Source: Agaricus subrufescens (Eukaryota > Basidiomycota > Agaricomycetes > Agaricales > Agaricaceae). From it: a stretch of DNA of 64,000 bases. Under the pieces are notes generated by a model. The model was given only the letters and a program-made list of their open reading frames with translations, ran no database searches and was not told the DNA's origin. Of the stretch, positions 45,399-57,800 are shown one piece after another. Position 1 is the first letter of the stretch; the number at the start of each line of letters is the position of its first letter. The translations under genes were made by a program, and so were the position numbers. The stretch spans positions 1 through 64,000 of the forward strand of contig CM057063.1 in NCBI GenBank assembly GCA_029945375.1, in the 5' to 3' direction.

Positions 45399-47529
45399 AT
45401 TAAAGCATTAAACCTAGAACCTGGAATCTTGATACTTTTGATGATGAAATAAGTTTGGATTGTGTGTTGTGTAGGAGAATATATGCTTGAGAATTTGATT
45501 GATGTCATTCAACTCAAATGTCTACAATTTTCGAGGGCTATTCTCTTAATTAAATGTATCTCTCAAAGCTGAGAACATCTCAGGTCCTTGTATCCGAAAA
45601 TGCTTGAGGATAGATCAGGTTCAACTTGAGACTCCGCCGAGAAAGTGGTTGGTATTCTTCCATTTTCTGTATCTTGGCCACTCAATCAATCGCTTGTTGT
45701 ATCTCAGTAGTCCTTGGCTCTAAATGTGTGCTGGAACCAGAATCATTTTGGATGGATCACTTACGATCGTAGGCTGATGTTATTTTCCAGTTTCTAGCAG
45801 TTTCTCTTGGGCTTACTAGACATAAAGCGTCCGATCTTGGCTACATGCTTACTTAAACAACTTGTGGGATTCAGAAGGACGACGTTGAGTTGTCCATCAT
45901 CTGTTTACACGGCCCTGGACTAACCCTGCACCGGCCCCTGAGTACAATTCTGTCACTGCCTCTTGGTCATCATGATTACTCATGCTCTTTCGTCCTGGGA
46001 TGAATCCAAGGCAGAGACCAACTTGGTCATCACACGGCGGACAAACAGTTGTCAAATGGAGGTAGCGGGTTTGATGTCAAGTGGTACAACACTGATGCGT
46101 CAAATCAGGAGTCAATTACCTCATCAGTCAAGCTTCACAAGTGGGCAATATGAACGAGCCAATGGACTGGGCCTTATGTCTGTTACGAGGTCTTCCAGAT
46201 ACGAGACAAGCATGGGTACATGTTGTCTTTCATATACTAACTCTAGGTAGGCCTAGTAAGTAGTCTAATATACGTGAGGAGGATACACGTCACACCTGTG
46301 ACTTGGCGCATCAATGGTTGCCGACGATCTGACAAACCGCTTGACATCAAACCCCTTATCTCCGTTTGACAGCTAATTGTCCGCCGTGTCATGTTGTTAA
46401 TTTGGTGATCGCATTGTTTGAGAGGAGGCTGAGACGACTTACCTTTAGTCCAGTGTACTTTGAGGGTTTAGTAAGGCTTCACATACCCAATGGTGATCTC
46501 TACATCTATCCGAGGGATCCATCATGGTCCACAACGAGGGTTTTTTATTACTCTGGATGTTTCTTTTCTTTTTCTTCGGTGAAACAATGCACGATAGCCA
46601 ACTTATTAAACTGACTTCGCATGTACAACAGGGGTAATATATTGAGCAAATTGCCAATGGTCAGAAATCACACATGCTCGGCCAAAATAGTAACGACAAA
46701 AACAATAACAATGATAATATTACCGCGAACATAGGCATCCTGTGCGCTATTTCTCCAAATAGTAGTTTATTTATGTCTTGTGGCATTCAAATCATTCTTA
46801 TTGAACGTTCTCTCAACGTAATCAGCTACGAGAGCCCGTGGCAGATAATACAACAGAATTCCATTGCAGAATCACTAAGTCGCCCCTATGTTGTCAAGCT
46901 TGACACCGAAAAAAGTTTGAATCAAAGGACTATACCATGTTCTTACCGTAGAATTGGGATTGTTTCTTGACAGCTGTCTTAAAATCTTATCAGTGATCAT
47001 GATGCTTCTGGTCAGCTTCTGGTCATTAATTTTATCCGGAACTAAATATTGCCGGACAAATGATGGCATCAAAGCCATCTGCAGTGGGTAAGCAATTAAT
47101 TGTTGCCCCATTCGATCGTGATAATCAGGTAATAGTGCCAAAAATATGCTAATAACTACTAGTATGAGAGGCGGAGATGGTGGCCCCCAAGCTTTTTGAC
47201 AGGGACACAACTCACGATGTCTACGGAATATGCGGAGCATTGATACCTTCTCCTCCGCTCTCACTCTTTTTGTACAATCAAGGGTTTGTATACATGCTTA
47301 TGGCCCAACCTGATATCATGAACCGGACAGAAATAGTTCCGGGAGGCTGTCCGGCGCCTTGTTAGCTAGAGTATTCACGATCGGTGCTGGAAACATGTTT
47401 GGTCTATCGGACTTTCACACAGGTTCGTCAGTAATGTAACTTTCATTCTCCGATCACCACATATGTACATAGTTTGGGCAATATAGTGGTTCATCAAATG
47501 CATGACGGAACTAATAGACAATTCACCGT
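45399..47529. other. Intergenic, no gene supported
   Basis: A protein-like frame at about 46065-46140, continuing in another frame to 46255, may be a decayed exon (DVKWYNTDASNQ, then WALCLLRGLPDTRQAW), but no family is recognised. The rest is AT-rich and holds only short frames. Confidence 0.4.
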
Positions 47530-48290
47530 TTACCTTAAGTGAGAATAATAATGCATCAATGGGTATCTTGGCACCTTATCAATTACGGTAAGACCTGTAC
47601 GGGGCGGGTTGGCGTCAAATGGACCTGACATGGCTGTATAGATTGGGCTATCTCTACCTAACACTTGTTCCCAGATGGGAAGACTGTGGGACGCACCATA
47701 TGAATCTCCGGTAAAGGACAGGATGCCCACGCCGAATTGGATTTTTCTGGAAAACAAACATTCAAAGTCGGAGCATTTTCTAAATGAAATATAAATGCAT
47801 TTGATCCTATGGACGTGATGTTGAGTGTAGCGCTCACAGAATGGGGCTGAACAGGATAATTGACATAAGTGATGTCTTCTGGGTCCTTGTTCTTTCCTAA
47901 GCAATTGTATTGTCCTGCCATTTCAAGAGTCCGGAGATAGTATCTAGCGGTCTCGGTTAGAATTCCACTCTGCCGGTGTTTGGAAAGTTCTCAGCTAGAG
48001 GTCCTGGATTGAGTGGAAAGTCAGCTGAGCCAAGAAAATCAGTAACGAAGTTTCGAACAATCTCGACCAGTGGCTCCCTCCTAGAGGGCATAAGCATTAA
48101 TGGGGACTGAAAAATTCAATCGATACATTTCACGACCAAGTTCTCGTACTCTTTCCAGTCAAAGAAATCTTCATCGATCAAGTCATTGGAATATTATTGA
48201 TTCATATGGTCTTACGACGGCTATTGAGACCCTCAAACGCATAATTAATTGTATGATCCATTGTCAAAGGAGACTTGAACCCGTTCGAAA
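47530..48290 (-). pseudogene. Decayed conserved protein of unknown function
   Basis: Minus-strand frames spell one protein in pieces: DHTINYAFEGLNSRRK (near 48220-48270), EDFFDWKEYENLVVKCID (near 48120-48175), EIVRNFVTDFLGSADFPLNPG (near 48015-48080), TARYYLRTLEMAGQYNCLGK (near 47900-47955) and WEQVLGRDSPIY with the terminal DKVPRYPLMHYYS (to 47530). They are separated by a TGA at 48116-48118, an apparent 1-nt deletion near 47963 and another near 47705. The pieces follow each other in correct order, so this was one gene. I do not recognise the family. It lies between the two trefoil paralogs, in opposite orientation, and ends within 150 bp of the promoter of copy B. Confidence 0.55.
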
Positions 48291-48430
48291 CTGGCACTAG
48301 AGAGGCTTGGCAAAGTTCCATTTGTGAGAGTTAGCCAATGGACAGATCGTTCGAATATTCAGATTGGCACAGGATCACGGTGTCTACAGGATCCGATTCT
48401 CACCTGCATTCAGAGTCACGAAAATGGGGA

Positions 48431-48448
48431 ATCGAGGTCTATAAAAGC
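48431..48448 (+). promoter_or_regulatory. TATA promoter block of trefoil gene B
   Basis: The 18-bp sequence is identical to that at 44570-44587, and the downstream leader is also similar. ATG follows 96 bp after the TATA box. Confidence 0.65.
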
Positions 48449-48535
48449 TGGCTTTGTATACTGCCGTTTCCTCATCAGTTTGCCCAGTACTCACTTGCAA
48501 TCTTATCCTCCAAATCACCTTCGAGACCTTTCACA

Positions 48536-49262
48536 ATGCCAACACCCGGTGCACCTGACAAGGTAATCGACTATATTGTCCCCTCTTCCCGTGTTCAAAT
48601 CATTGAATCGTGTAGAACTCTGGCCGTGTTTTCTTCGAAATCTTAAATGGTCAAAAGCTCCTCGTTGGAAGCAACAACGCTGCTATTGACATCAAACCTG
48701 CTGATAAGGTCAATAGTACGGACGACGCATTGGTATATTCTTTAATAGTGAAACATACTTGACCTCACCGAGTTTCTTTCAGTGGGAGCTGATTCGTAAC
48801 TCCGATGGATTTTTCAACATCAAGAACCGTTCCAATGGACAATTCATTGTTCGAGGTAACTCTGGGGTAAGTTTGATCTATAGGACCTGAATTGTTCGAG
48901 ACTAAGCTACTATCTAGGTTGTTACCAGTCAAAGTGCGGGAGAGAAAGGCAAATGGCACATTGACTTAGCCTCAAGCCTCTCTGTCGATGAATGCAAGGT
49001 ACGATAGTTTTCTGAGATGAGGCCAAACATCTGAGTACTGTTTTAGGTGTCCATGAAGCCTAAAGATGGGAATGAAACCATTCTCGTCTGGGCTAACCAA
49101 GATGGAAAGGTGGGCCTTCGAAGCTCATCGAGCTAGCTTCACGTTGATGATTTATCTTTCACCTAGATTGTCCTGGATACCAATAAGACATCTCTCGAAG
49201 TAACTCAACAAGCTGATCAACTCTTCAAATTCGCTTTTGCTGATGGTGAAGATTGGTCTTAA
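48536..49262 (+). CDS. Beta-trefoil-like small protein, copy B
   Basis: Six exons, 48536-48562, 48616-48732, 48783-48866, 48918-48998, 49047-49109 and 49167-49262, give 155 residues, with all introns in phase 0 and all GT-AG. It differs from copy A by one missing codon at the end of exon 3 and scattered substitutions such as YYYIKN to FFNIKN. The start MPTPGAPDK and the end GEDWS are shared. It should be cytosolic, because no leader peptide is present. Ligand and role are unknown; a lectin or inhibitor function is only a fold-based guess. The exon/intron layout is identical to that of copy A, so the pair arose by whole-gene tandem duplication including the promoter. Confidence 0.78.
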
Positions 49263-50231
49263 GTCGGGATGTAAAGCTTGAAAGTTGAATATTTGCGGTA
49301 GTTATGGTAGCGACCTGAGTTTGAATTGTTTGTTGCTAATGCCAAACTGTACGTGCGTTGATGGAGAGAGAATTGATAAAATGTGTTCGAAAAAGTTTTT
49401 TTTATTGCAATGAGTTCAAAAGCCGTTATCAGGACCTTCTAGTCATTCTTCGAGTACCACAAGTGAATTGTAATAGCGTTTGAACTATGGCAACAACAAA
49501 ATGATTAACGATTGAACGCAGCCAGGTTAGCCCAGAGGCCGTTTGCCAGAATTATATGTAACAATCCAGCGCCTTTCGAGACCCACATTGAATAATGCTA
49601 GAGATAACTCATGACTTCATGAGCCCTAACTTGGCACGGTAATGGGGACCATCTAAAATTAGAACGCGAGATTTTTAGCCATTCTAATACCCTTCATCAG
49701 CACTCGATGGGCACATGCTGGCAACTCACGGGTGCGTTGGGTGCACTACAAAAATCTGGTCCGACATCAGTTCTACAGAGAAGTAAAGTTCCAAGCTTAA
49801 GGTACTTGATCCAGTATGAAACGGACCTGCGTGAGACGCTCTGAAGATATTCCGTCATTCTAACACATGGTTCATTTTCAGCGGCACGCCGTAAATGTTG
49901 AATTGGCGCTAAATGACGATCCATCTGATACATTTTACACATTCAGCCGAACTTCTCGCTCGACTCGACGTTTCTCGCCGATCATACGAGATCAACAGAC
50001 TAGTTAATCCCTGTCAAAGTTGGCTTGCTCGCTAATAATGCATGGGGCTATGCCGGCCAATGAAGCGCTCAAACTCATACTGAGACCTATCAGAAGAGAC
50101 TTGTTGGAAAGTTGCTTGAGAGGGGCTTGGATGGCTTCTGCTTGGGCGGCATGATGTACCAACTGATGGTATAAGCATTTCAAATCGCTCAGAGTTTGGG
50201 ATATTTACCGGATCTCAAGGCAGATCAGGCC
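49263..50231. other. Intergenic, no gene seen
   Basis: Short frames only. This is the spacer between copy B and the decayed third copy. Confidence 0.4.
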
Positions 50232-50510
50232 TATATAAGCTGGTTCTCTATACCGTTCATTCCTCTTCAATCTGCCTACCTTCAGCCCTAGCACCTGACA
50301 AAGTAATGATTTTCGTTTCTCTCTATGCTAGATTCACCAAATTTTTGTTCAGTGGGAGTTGATTCGCAATTCCAATGGGTATTGCAATATCAAAAACCGT
50401 TCTGATGGACAATACATAGTTCGCGACGGCGCTTTGTGGCGACTAAAACCAAGATAACAGACAGATTGTAACCAGTCGGAATACTGGAGAGAGAGGTAAA
50501 TGGCCTCAAT
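50232..50510 (+). pseudogene. Decayed third copy of the trefoil family
   Basis: A TATA box (50232-50239) with a leader like those of copies A and B is followed by a relic of exon 1 that has lost its ATG (GCACCTGACAAAGTAATG near 50291). Exon 2 is missing. Exon 3 is well preserved (50353-50432: WELIRNSNGY, then IKNRSDGQYIVRD), and a broken piece of exon 4 follows (about 50468-50504). Exons 5 and 6 are absent. It is in the same orientation as A and B and about 1 kb behind B, so it is the end of a tandem array. Confidence 0.8.
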
Positions 50511-50719
50511 AATGCAACTGTCCTCGAGTCCCTATGAGGGGGATAAGCAGGCGATGAGGTAACGGCGATGATTTGTTTTCCACGGTCGCTGATTGACCCT
50601 GCACCGGTCTCTATCTGCTGCTTTCCTTCTCGCCGCTCCTGCCCTGGTCCTCGTCGTTCCCCTCGATTATTGGTGCTTGAGGGAACGCCTAGGAGGTCAA
50701 ACCTCTTCTAGTGCCCCAA

Positions 50720-53154
50720 ATGCCGGCCAAGTACTCTCATGTCAAAAAACGCACCGCGTCTGGGCTGAAGCGGAAATCCAATCAAAGCGCTGCTCAGCCC
50801 GTCCATAGCATCTCTGCGGATGATCGTTTCGGACATGTCAACGGCCACAGGCACAGTTATGGCCATTTCCATGGCCATGGTCCCAACTATAAGTCCAATC
50901 CCTTGGTCGATAGGAGCATCTCTCAAGCGATGTCGGCCGTCGCACACCTCAAACCAGCCATTTCAGAACTAGAACGTTCTATCGCACGTATACTTCTCAT
51001 TCGCTACGAACATGACATTGCTCGACTCTTCTCCACTCGCATTTACACCCTGTCGCTTGTCCAACTCCCGACGTTCGTCATGCGATGCCTTTCACTGGGC
51101 GGTCCAAGCTGGTTGGCTTGGAACTGTAATTCCGAAGAAATCAAGGATTTCTTTAGAGCTGTACTTGCTATGGATATGCGACAAGCTGGCGAAAGGGTCG
51201 CAACCAAAAGCGTTTTGTGGTCGTACACTGCTTTACGACAATTCGTGCGTTCTAGAACTACCACCTTTGGCATTCTACTCAATCACTGTTGCAGGCACTA
51301 TCCAATAATATCTCCATCTGTTCAAAGAGAGGTCTTCACTCGCTTCGTCTTCTCCCTCACTATTCGACTATAAAAGCCCATCTCGACACCCTTGAAACTT
51401 TACCCCTTCCAACATTCACCAAACCTCCTTACCTCGGTTCATTACAGGAAGGCCAGTCCGCTCTAGAAGATGCCTGTGAACTCAAATATGGTCGTATCAA
51501 CGACATGCCAGCCCATCCTGATTGGAACGAATCAAGTAATTGGAAAGAAAAGGTTCGGTATGGTTACGAAAAGACCGTTCAGACATTATGGCGCGTCGCG
51601 AGAGAATTCGACGTTCGTGGATACGGTCTAGTCCTACGCGAAAAGTTGACGACGAAATGGTGTGAATGCGGATGCTCGACTGACCACTTGGGCGAAGTTT
51701 GCGAGCGTACAGTGAGGGAGGAAGAAGAAGAAAATGGTGTTCGTTTAGGGAAGCAGAAAGAATGGGATGGTAGGGGGAGTGGAGTTTATGGTTGGGAAAC
51801 CGAGGAGGAAGAGGACATATGGGAGGTTGATTTGAATTTTGGTGGAGTAGAGCCAGGTCAGGATACAGATACTGGTGCTACTAGACTGAAGGAGACGGAC
51901 ATATCAATCGGCGAGATAATGGAATGGAGATATCTTTGCGCGGAAAAAGAAAAGGAAAAGGTTTGTGCTTTTGCCTCTATCATCGTCAAACTTATACCGT
52001 TTCTCAACAAAGGGTAATGCGGCTTTTCGGAAAGGAAACTTCGAGGATGCTGTGAAATGCTACGAAGCTGCATATCGAATCGATCCCGAAATACCGCATT
52101 ATCAACTTAATCTCGCTGCCGCTCACCTCAAACTAAACAAGTAAATGAAGCTAATTCAACTTTGTCGTCAACGCTTATCCCTCATTCCCTTGCAGTTGGC
52201 TTCAAGCGGAGACGGCATGTACAAAAGCCCTGAGTCAACATCACAGTACGAAAGGACTTTATCGTCGTGCTCGTGCGAAAAGGATGCTAGGAAGAGAGAG
52301 TGACGCTATACGAGGTAAATGTTTCTTAGGACTTCGATTTGGAGAATTTCGCTAATGGAGGAGAGGGCTTTCTCTTTTTTCTTCTAGATCTAAAAGCAGC
52401 GTTAAAGCTTCAGCCAAGTAATACCGAAGCTTTGAATGAGCTTATGTCACTTATACCACTCGTATCGGATTCAGAGGGGAGATCCAACGGCGCTGCGATG
52501 ACTACGGAGGAACTGAGGACCCCGGCACCGAAAAGGATGAGGACAAAAATATCTTCATCACCTATACCTTCATCGTCATCTGCATTACCATCATCAACCA
52601 CGTATTCACCATCAGCATCTTCATCCTCGTCAAAATCAGATACCACTACCAATAATAGTCCGACCAATTCATCTTCATCCTCATGCTTATCCTCATCATC
52701 ATCATTCGAACAATATCAACAAGACCTTTTCTGTCGTCTTGGTATACCCAAGTTCAAAAGGTTCAAAGATCCCCCGTTTAGTAGAGTCAGTAACGACAGT
52801 CGAAGACTCAAAATCGTTTTACTGCCGACTTCGAATGCACCTTTTCCACCCGTCCCACCGGCTCCGTTCAATCTCGAACATATGGCTAGTCTCTTAGAAG
52901 GACTAGGAGGGCTTGGAAAGGAAGCTGGCCGTGATTTTCCATTGTTCCCTCCAGCATCGACGGCGTCTCGTGGTGAGCAGTATGGTTTTGAAGGTAGTGG
53001 GAAGGGGACGGGGAGTGTTGAGAAGGATGGGAATGGAAAGGCAAAAGGAAAAGGAAAGGGAAAGAAGAGCGAGAGAGTCAAAGAGATCGAGAATATGAAA
53101 GCGGAGGGTATGAGCTATCCTTCTTGGGATAGGTATGTTGTCAAGTTGGTTTAA
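50720..53154 (+). CDS. TPR-repeat protein
   Basis: Five exons, 50720-51244, 51295-51960, 52013-52140, 52196-52314 and 52388-53154, give 734 residues. A TPR block (about residues 398-500) shows GNAAFRKGNFEDAVKCYEAAYRIDP, LNLAAAHLKLN, ACTKALSQH, LYRRARAKRMLG and DLKAALKLQP, the pattern of Hsp90/Hsp70 co-chaperone or assembly-factor TPRs. The N-terminal 370 residues are helical, with His/Gly-rich patches and no recognised domain. An acidic stretch precedes the TPRs. After them come a poly-Ser tract (near 52545-52710) and a Lys/Gly-rich basic segment (near 53030-53075). It is probably a cytoplasmic or nuclear scaffold; the specific partner cannot be told. Confidence 0.85.
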
Positions 53155-54585
53155 GTTCTTTCGATATCCGAGTCTCTTTTCCATGGTTGTTGTTTTCGTG
53201 TGTGTGCATGCGTTCTGTTCTTTTTATGTGTATATGTTCCTTGCTGTTTATGTAGCAAAAAAGAAGGGTTTTGTTGTGTAAACGTAGTGATAATCTCGTG
53301 GACTGTATCAACACAATAAAAGAAGGTGATGGCAACAACCTTCGCCTAACATTGCCAAATTATATTGCCGATACCGCCAAATGTCGTATTCGGAGACGCT
53401 CCCGTAGAGGTTGCCTGGCTTGCCATCAATATAATAATATTGACAGCCGGTACAGGATGTAAGGACGAAACCTTGCGATTTCGCTGCATATTATCATCGA
53501 CAGTCCGATCAATATATTTAAGATGGAACTATTAATTGGAGTGGCTTGCGGAAGTAATGTGGGGTTTTACTTCTCCGGCGTCCACTGCTGATCTCGGACG
53601 GGTTTCGGAAGCTTGGATGAGAATGATGGTTGTGATTGGAGCGGTTGGTGAATGTTAGTCAGGGGTAGGATAAGCTAACCCTCGCGAGAATTTAGCCTCT
53701 ATGGACGGGGGTGGGGCGAATGCTGCGAGTTACTCAGAGTATGTCCTTATTCGTGAGTGCCTGAAGATCTCATTCTTGAAACAGTAGCCTGTTCAGCGGA
53801 ATCTCTGGTGGCTACTAGACGTGGACAAGATACACGGAATCTTGACAATCAACAACCAAGGCCTCGAAAGTGCGCCACATTGGGTAGATGATCATATGTT
53901 GCGAAGCTGATTGAGCAGGGGCCGGCTCGACGACTCCCCACCATTTTACGGTCCTTGCGGCGTATGTATCTCTCTAGAACTTCAACAACAGGCAACACTG
54001 ACATTCAAACGGTTGAACCGACAAAGACAATCCCCATACATTTCAGTTGCATAAGATTTTCTTGGATGCAACACAGGTCATGTCAAAACTATTGAGTAAG
54101 CGGGGAACCACAACCACTCGTTCATCGTCCCTAGAAATTGTCGCTTGCTAGAAACGGCAGCTTTGAACTGTAGTTATCAGCCAACACGCGAGTTCATAAA
54201 GATCTCGGTGCACTTCCAGGAAAACAGCTTTGTACCAAGTAGCCTGCAGGGGAAGTGGTTTGGGCGAGAACATTGGGGGCATTTCAGCAACTTTGATCTA
54301 ATTGGGGTCTTGGGGCCGAGGTGACGGGGTGTGGCTTTAAAGCGCGTCGCAATTCCGGGATATTTTGGAATCAATAGTGATCTTGACATTTGGTAATGTT
54401 TGGACCTCTCTGGCACCATCCCCGATCAAAAGATCCTGATATTTCTACAATGCGATTTTGTTTGGAGTCTGGACCCGTCGCGGAGACTGCTTCTCGGCAA
54501 TTTTCACTTCATGTTACGATCCTTTGTTTTGTTTATATAGATATATATTGTTTGAGGCTTCCTGAAACTCTGTAGCGGGCGGAAA
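53155..54585. other. Intergenic, no gene seen
   Basis: 3' region of the TPR gene followed by about 1 kb with only short frames, up to the target site of element 2. Confidence 0.4.
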
Positions 54586-54590
54586 GAAGT

Positions 54591-54827
54591 TGTTAGGATT
54601 GTCACGCAATTCTGTGTTAGAATCTACGCAATGTATTAACCAGCTCGAAGTTAGCCTTACAAGTATTCTACTCGAGTTCTTATATACTAAATCATGGCTG
54701 TGCGATACTACGGGATGCTACGGAGTGCTACGGAACACATACCATGGAATGCTATACATGTGTTTCTAAGTATAGAATAAAGTCGTAGCTGTGCAGTACT
54801 GCTTAGAGAAAATAATATGTTGTTACA
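54591..54827 (-). repeat. 3' LTR of element 2
   Basis: 237 bp; on the minus strand it begins TGTAACAAC and ends AATCCTAACA. Compared with the other LTR it has 10 extra bp within the GATGCTACGGAGTGCTACGG segment. Confidence 0.93.
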
Positions 54828-54840
54828 TTACCCCCCTCTT
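54828..54840 (-). promoter_or_regulatory. Polypurine tract of element 2
   Basis: On the minus strand AAGAGGGGGGTAA lies directly before the 3' LTR start, and serves as the plus-strand primer site. Confidence 0.7.
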
Positions 54841-57800
54841 AAGAAATTACGTCCTCGTAATTCAGCTGGTATTCTTATTACTGGCATCCTTGGTGCTTCT
54901 GGGTTTTCTTGATGGAATTCTCTGCATACTTCTGATGCCCCTTCGAATACATTTTCTCTATTTTCCCATGTTGATTCCTCATTTGGTTGTCCTCTCCATT
55001 TGATTTTGTATTGTAGTTTTTCTCCTCTCCATCTTGAATCAAGTATCTTTTCTACTTCTCTTATCTGTTCCGTTCCTAATATTTCAGGGATCCTATTATC
55101 TGACTGTTCCGCTTGTTGTGTATATAATGGTGGTCGATATCTCTTTAGTTTTATCTCATTGAATATGTTATGAATCCGTTTCCATTGCGATGGTATTGCT
55201 ATTTTGTATGCTGATGCTCCTACCTTCTCTATTACTGGAAATGGTCCAAATCGTTTTGGTTGTAGTTTCTTCATCTGTTGATCTGTGGAAATGTCTGTTC
55301 CATCTATCCACACTAGATCTCCCTCTTTATATTCAACTGCTTCCTTTCTCCTTTTGTCATACTGTTCCTTCATCTTTTCATTTGTTCTTTGTAAACTCTC
55401 TTCTGCTTCCTTCCTTGCCTTTTGTATTTCTTTTATAAATTCATTTACTGCTGGTACCTTTTCTGATAATTCAGTGTTTCCTTCTATATTGGGGTGTCGT
55501 CCATAGTTTAGATAGAATGGAGAAAATCCTGTTGCAGAATGCATCCTGTTATTGTAACTGAACTCTGCCATTGGTAACCATTTTGCCCAGTCTGTTTGTC
55601 TATAGTTTATGTAGACTCTCAAGTATTGTTCAACCTCTTGATTGACTCGCTCTGTCTGTCCATCTGTTTGTGGATGGTATGCTGTGGATGGATTTCCTTC
55701 AATTTTGAGGAGTTGACATAATTCTTTCATGAATTCTGATACAAACTGGGGTCCTCGGTCACTAATAACTTTTTCAGGAATTCCTACATCCTTGAATACA
55801 TTTTTCCACAGATTTAATGCTACCCCTAATGATGTGATCTTCATATTGATTGGTAGGTATCTTGCCATTTTTGTGAACCAGTCTACTACTACAAGGATGC
55901 CGTCATATCCTTGTGACCGTGGAAGTGGTCCAATAATATCTATTGTGATGATTTGCCATGGCTTGTTTGGTACTTCATTTGGCCTTAATGGGGCATTTCT
56001 TTTTTGCCTGTCCACTTTTGTCCTTTGGCACGTTTCACATCCAGCTGTATACTTCTTGATATCCTCCATCATTCTCGGCCACCAATAATTTCTTGTTATG
56101 AGTTCGTGAGTTTTTGTGTATCCTGCATGTCCTGCAAGTGGTTGATCATGATGTCTTTTGATAATTTCTTCCCTTAAGGATTCCGAATCTGGTACATACA
56201 CACGATCCTTCCACAGGATCAGATCTCCTTTAACTCTCCATTGTCGATCCACTCCCTCCTTCACGAGACTGGATTCGACTTCTAACTCTGTCATTTTTCA
56301 CTGTTGTTGGAGCTCTTCTAGTAGGTCTGGCAGTATTTGCAGGTATGCTACTTCGATTTTGAACATTTCTGGTTTAAGGAGTGTAACATTCTCATTATCG
56401 TTTTCTCCCTTACAGGAATTTGGTTGTCTCGATAACCCATCTGCTTTTTTCATTGAGGTCCCAGGTTTATGATGTAATGAGAAATCATAATCTTGTAGTT
56501 CTGTGACCCATCTTGCCTGTCTCCTATTGAGTTTCTGCGGTTTTCTAAAGTATTCTAGATTTTTGTGATCCGTTCAAATTTCGAAACTTTCTTTCGCTCC
56601 TAATAAATACTGCCTCCAATATCCCAATCCTTTCATGATTGCAAGCAATTCTCTGTCATAAATCTCGTAATTCCATTCAGTTTCATTAAGCGATTGTGAC
56701 ATATAAGCAATAGGTTTCCATATTTTGTTTTGCTGCTGAGATAAAACGCCTCCAATTGCATATCCTGAGGCATCCACCTCCATTCTATATTTTCCTTCAT
56801 CATTTGGCATAGCTAGAACTGACTCTGACATCAATGCCCCTTTCAACCTTTTGAATGCTCCTTTCTGTTCTCCCCTCCATATCCAATCCTTTTTCCCTGT
56901 TAGTTCATCTAGTGGTTTTGCCATTTTTGAGTAGTTTTTAATGAATCGTCTATAGTAGTTACAGAAGCCAAGAAATTGTTGGACTTCACTTTTACATGTT
57001 GGCTCAGGCCAGTTCTCTACTCCTTTAATTTTTACTGGGTCCATTTTTATCTTGTCCTCCGATATAATTACTCCTAGGTAGTCTATTTCTTTTGCATGAA
57101 ATGTACATTTCTTTGGATGTAAATATAAATTGTTCTCTTTTAATCTATTCAAGACCCAAGTTACTACTTTTATATGTTCTTCCATTGTTTCTGTTGCTAT
57201 CATAATGTCATCCATATAGTCGACTACTACTCCTTCATCTATCTTTTCTTTTAATAATTCATTCATCATCATCTGGAATGTTGCCGGTGAGTTGCATAAA
57301 CCAAAGTACATCACTAATGGTTCAAAAAGTCCCCTATTGGTTCTAAATGCTGCTTTCCATTCATCTCCTTCTTTCATTCTCACATTATTGTATCCCCATC
57401 TTATATCTAGTTTGGTGAATATCTTCTTCCCACTTAGTTTGTCAATCAGTTCTTGTATCAGTGGGAGTGGATATTTATTTTTTATCATTACTTCATTTAG
57501 TTTTCTATAATCCTGTACTGGTCATAGGCTTCCATCTTTCTTTTTCACAAAGAAGAATGGTGATGCACATGGTGATTTCGATGGTCTGATTCTGCCCGAT
57601 TCAAGATGTTCTCGTAAAAATCTGTCCAATTCTGTCTGTTCTGTGCGACTCAGTGGATATATTTTACAGTCTTTTAATGTTGCTCCTGGTACAAGTTCAA
57701 TTGCATGGTCCCAGGGTCAATGCGGTGGCAATTGGTTGAATGATTCCTTTCCAAAAACTGACTCCTTGAATGAGTGATACTCTTCTGGTACTCGTTCTTC

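Noticed and set aside
45963..46250. 95-codon frame between trefoil copies
   Set aside because: Different frames of the same DNA look equally protein-like in pieces; no family or intact gene can be assigned.
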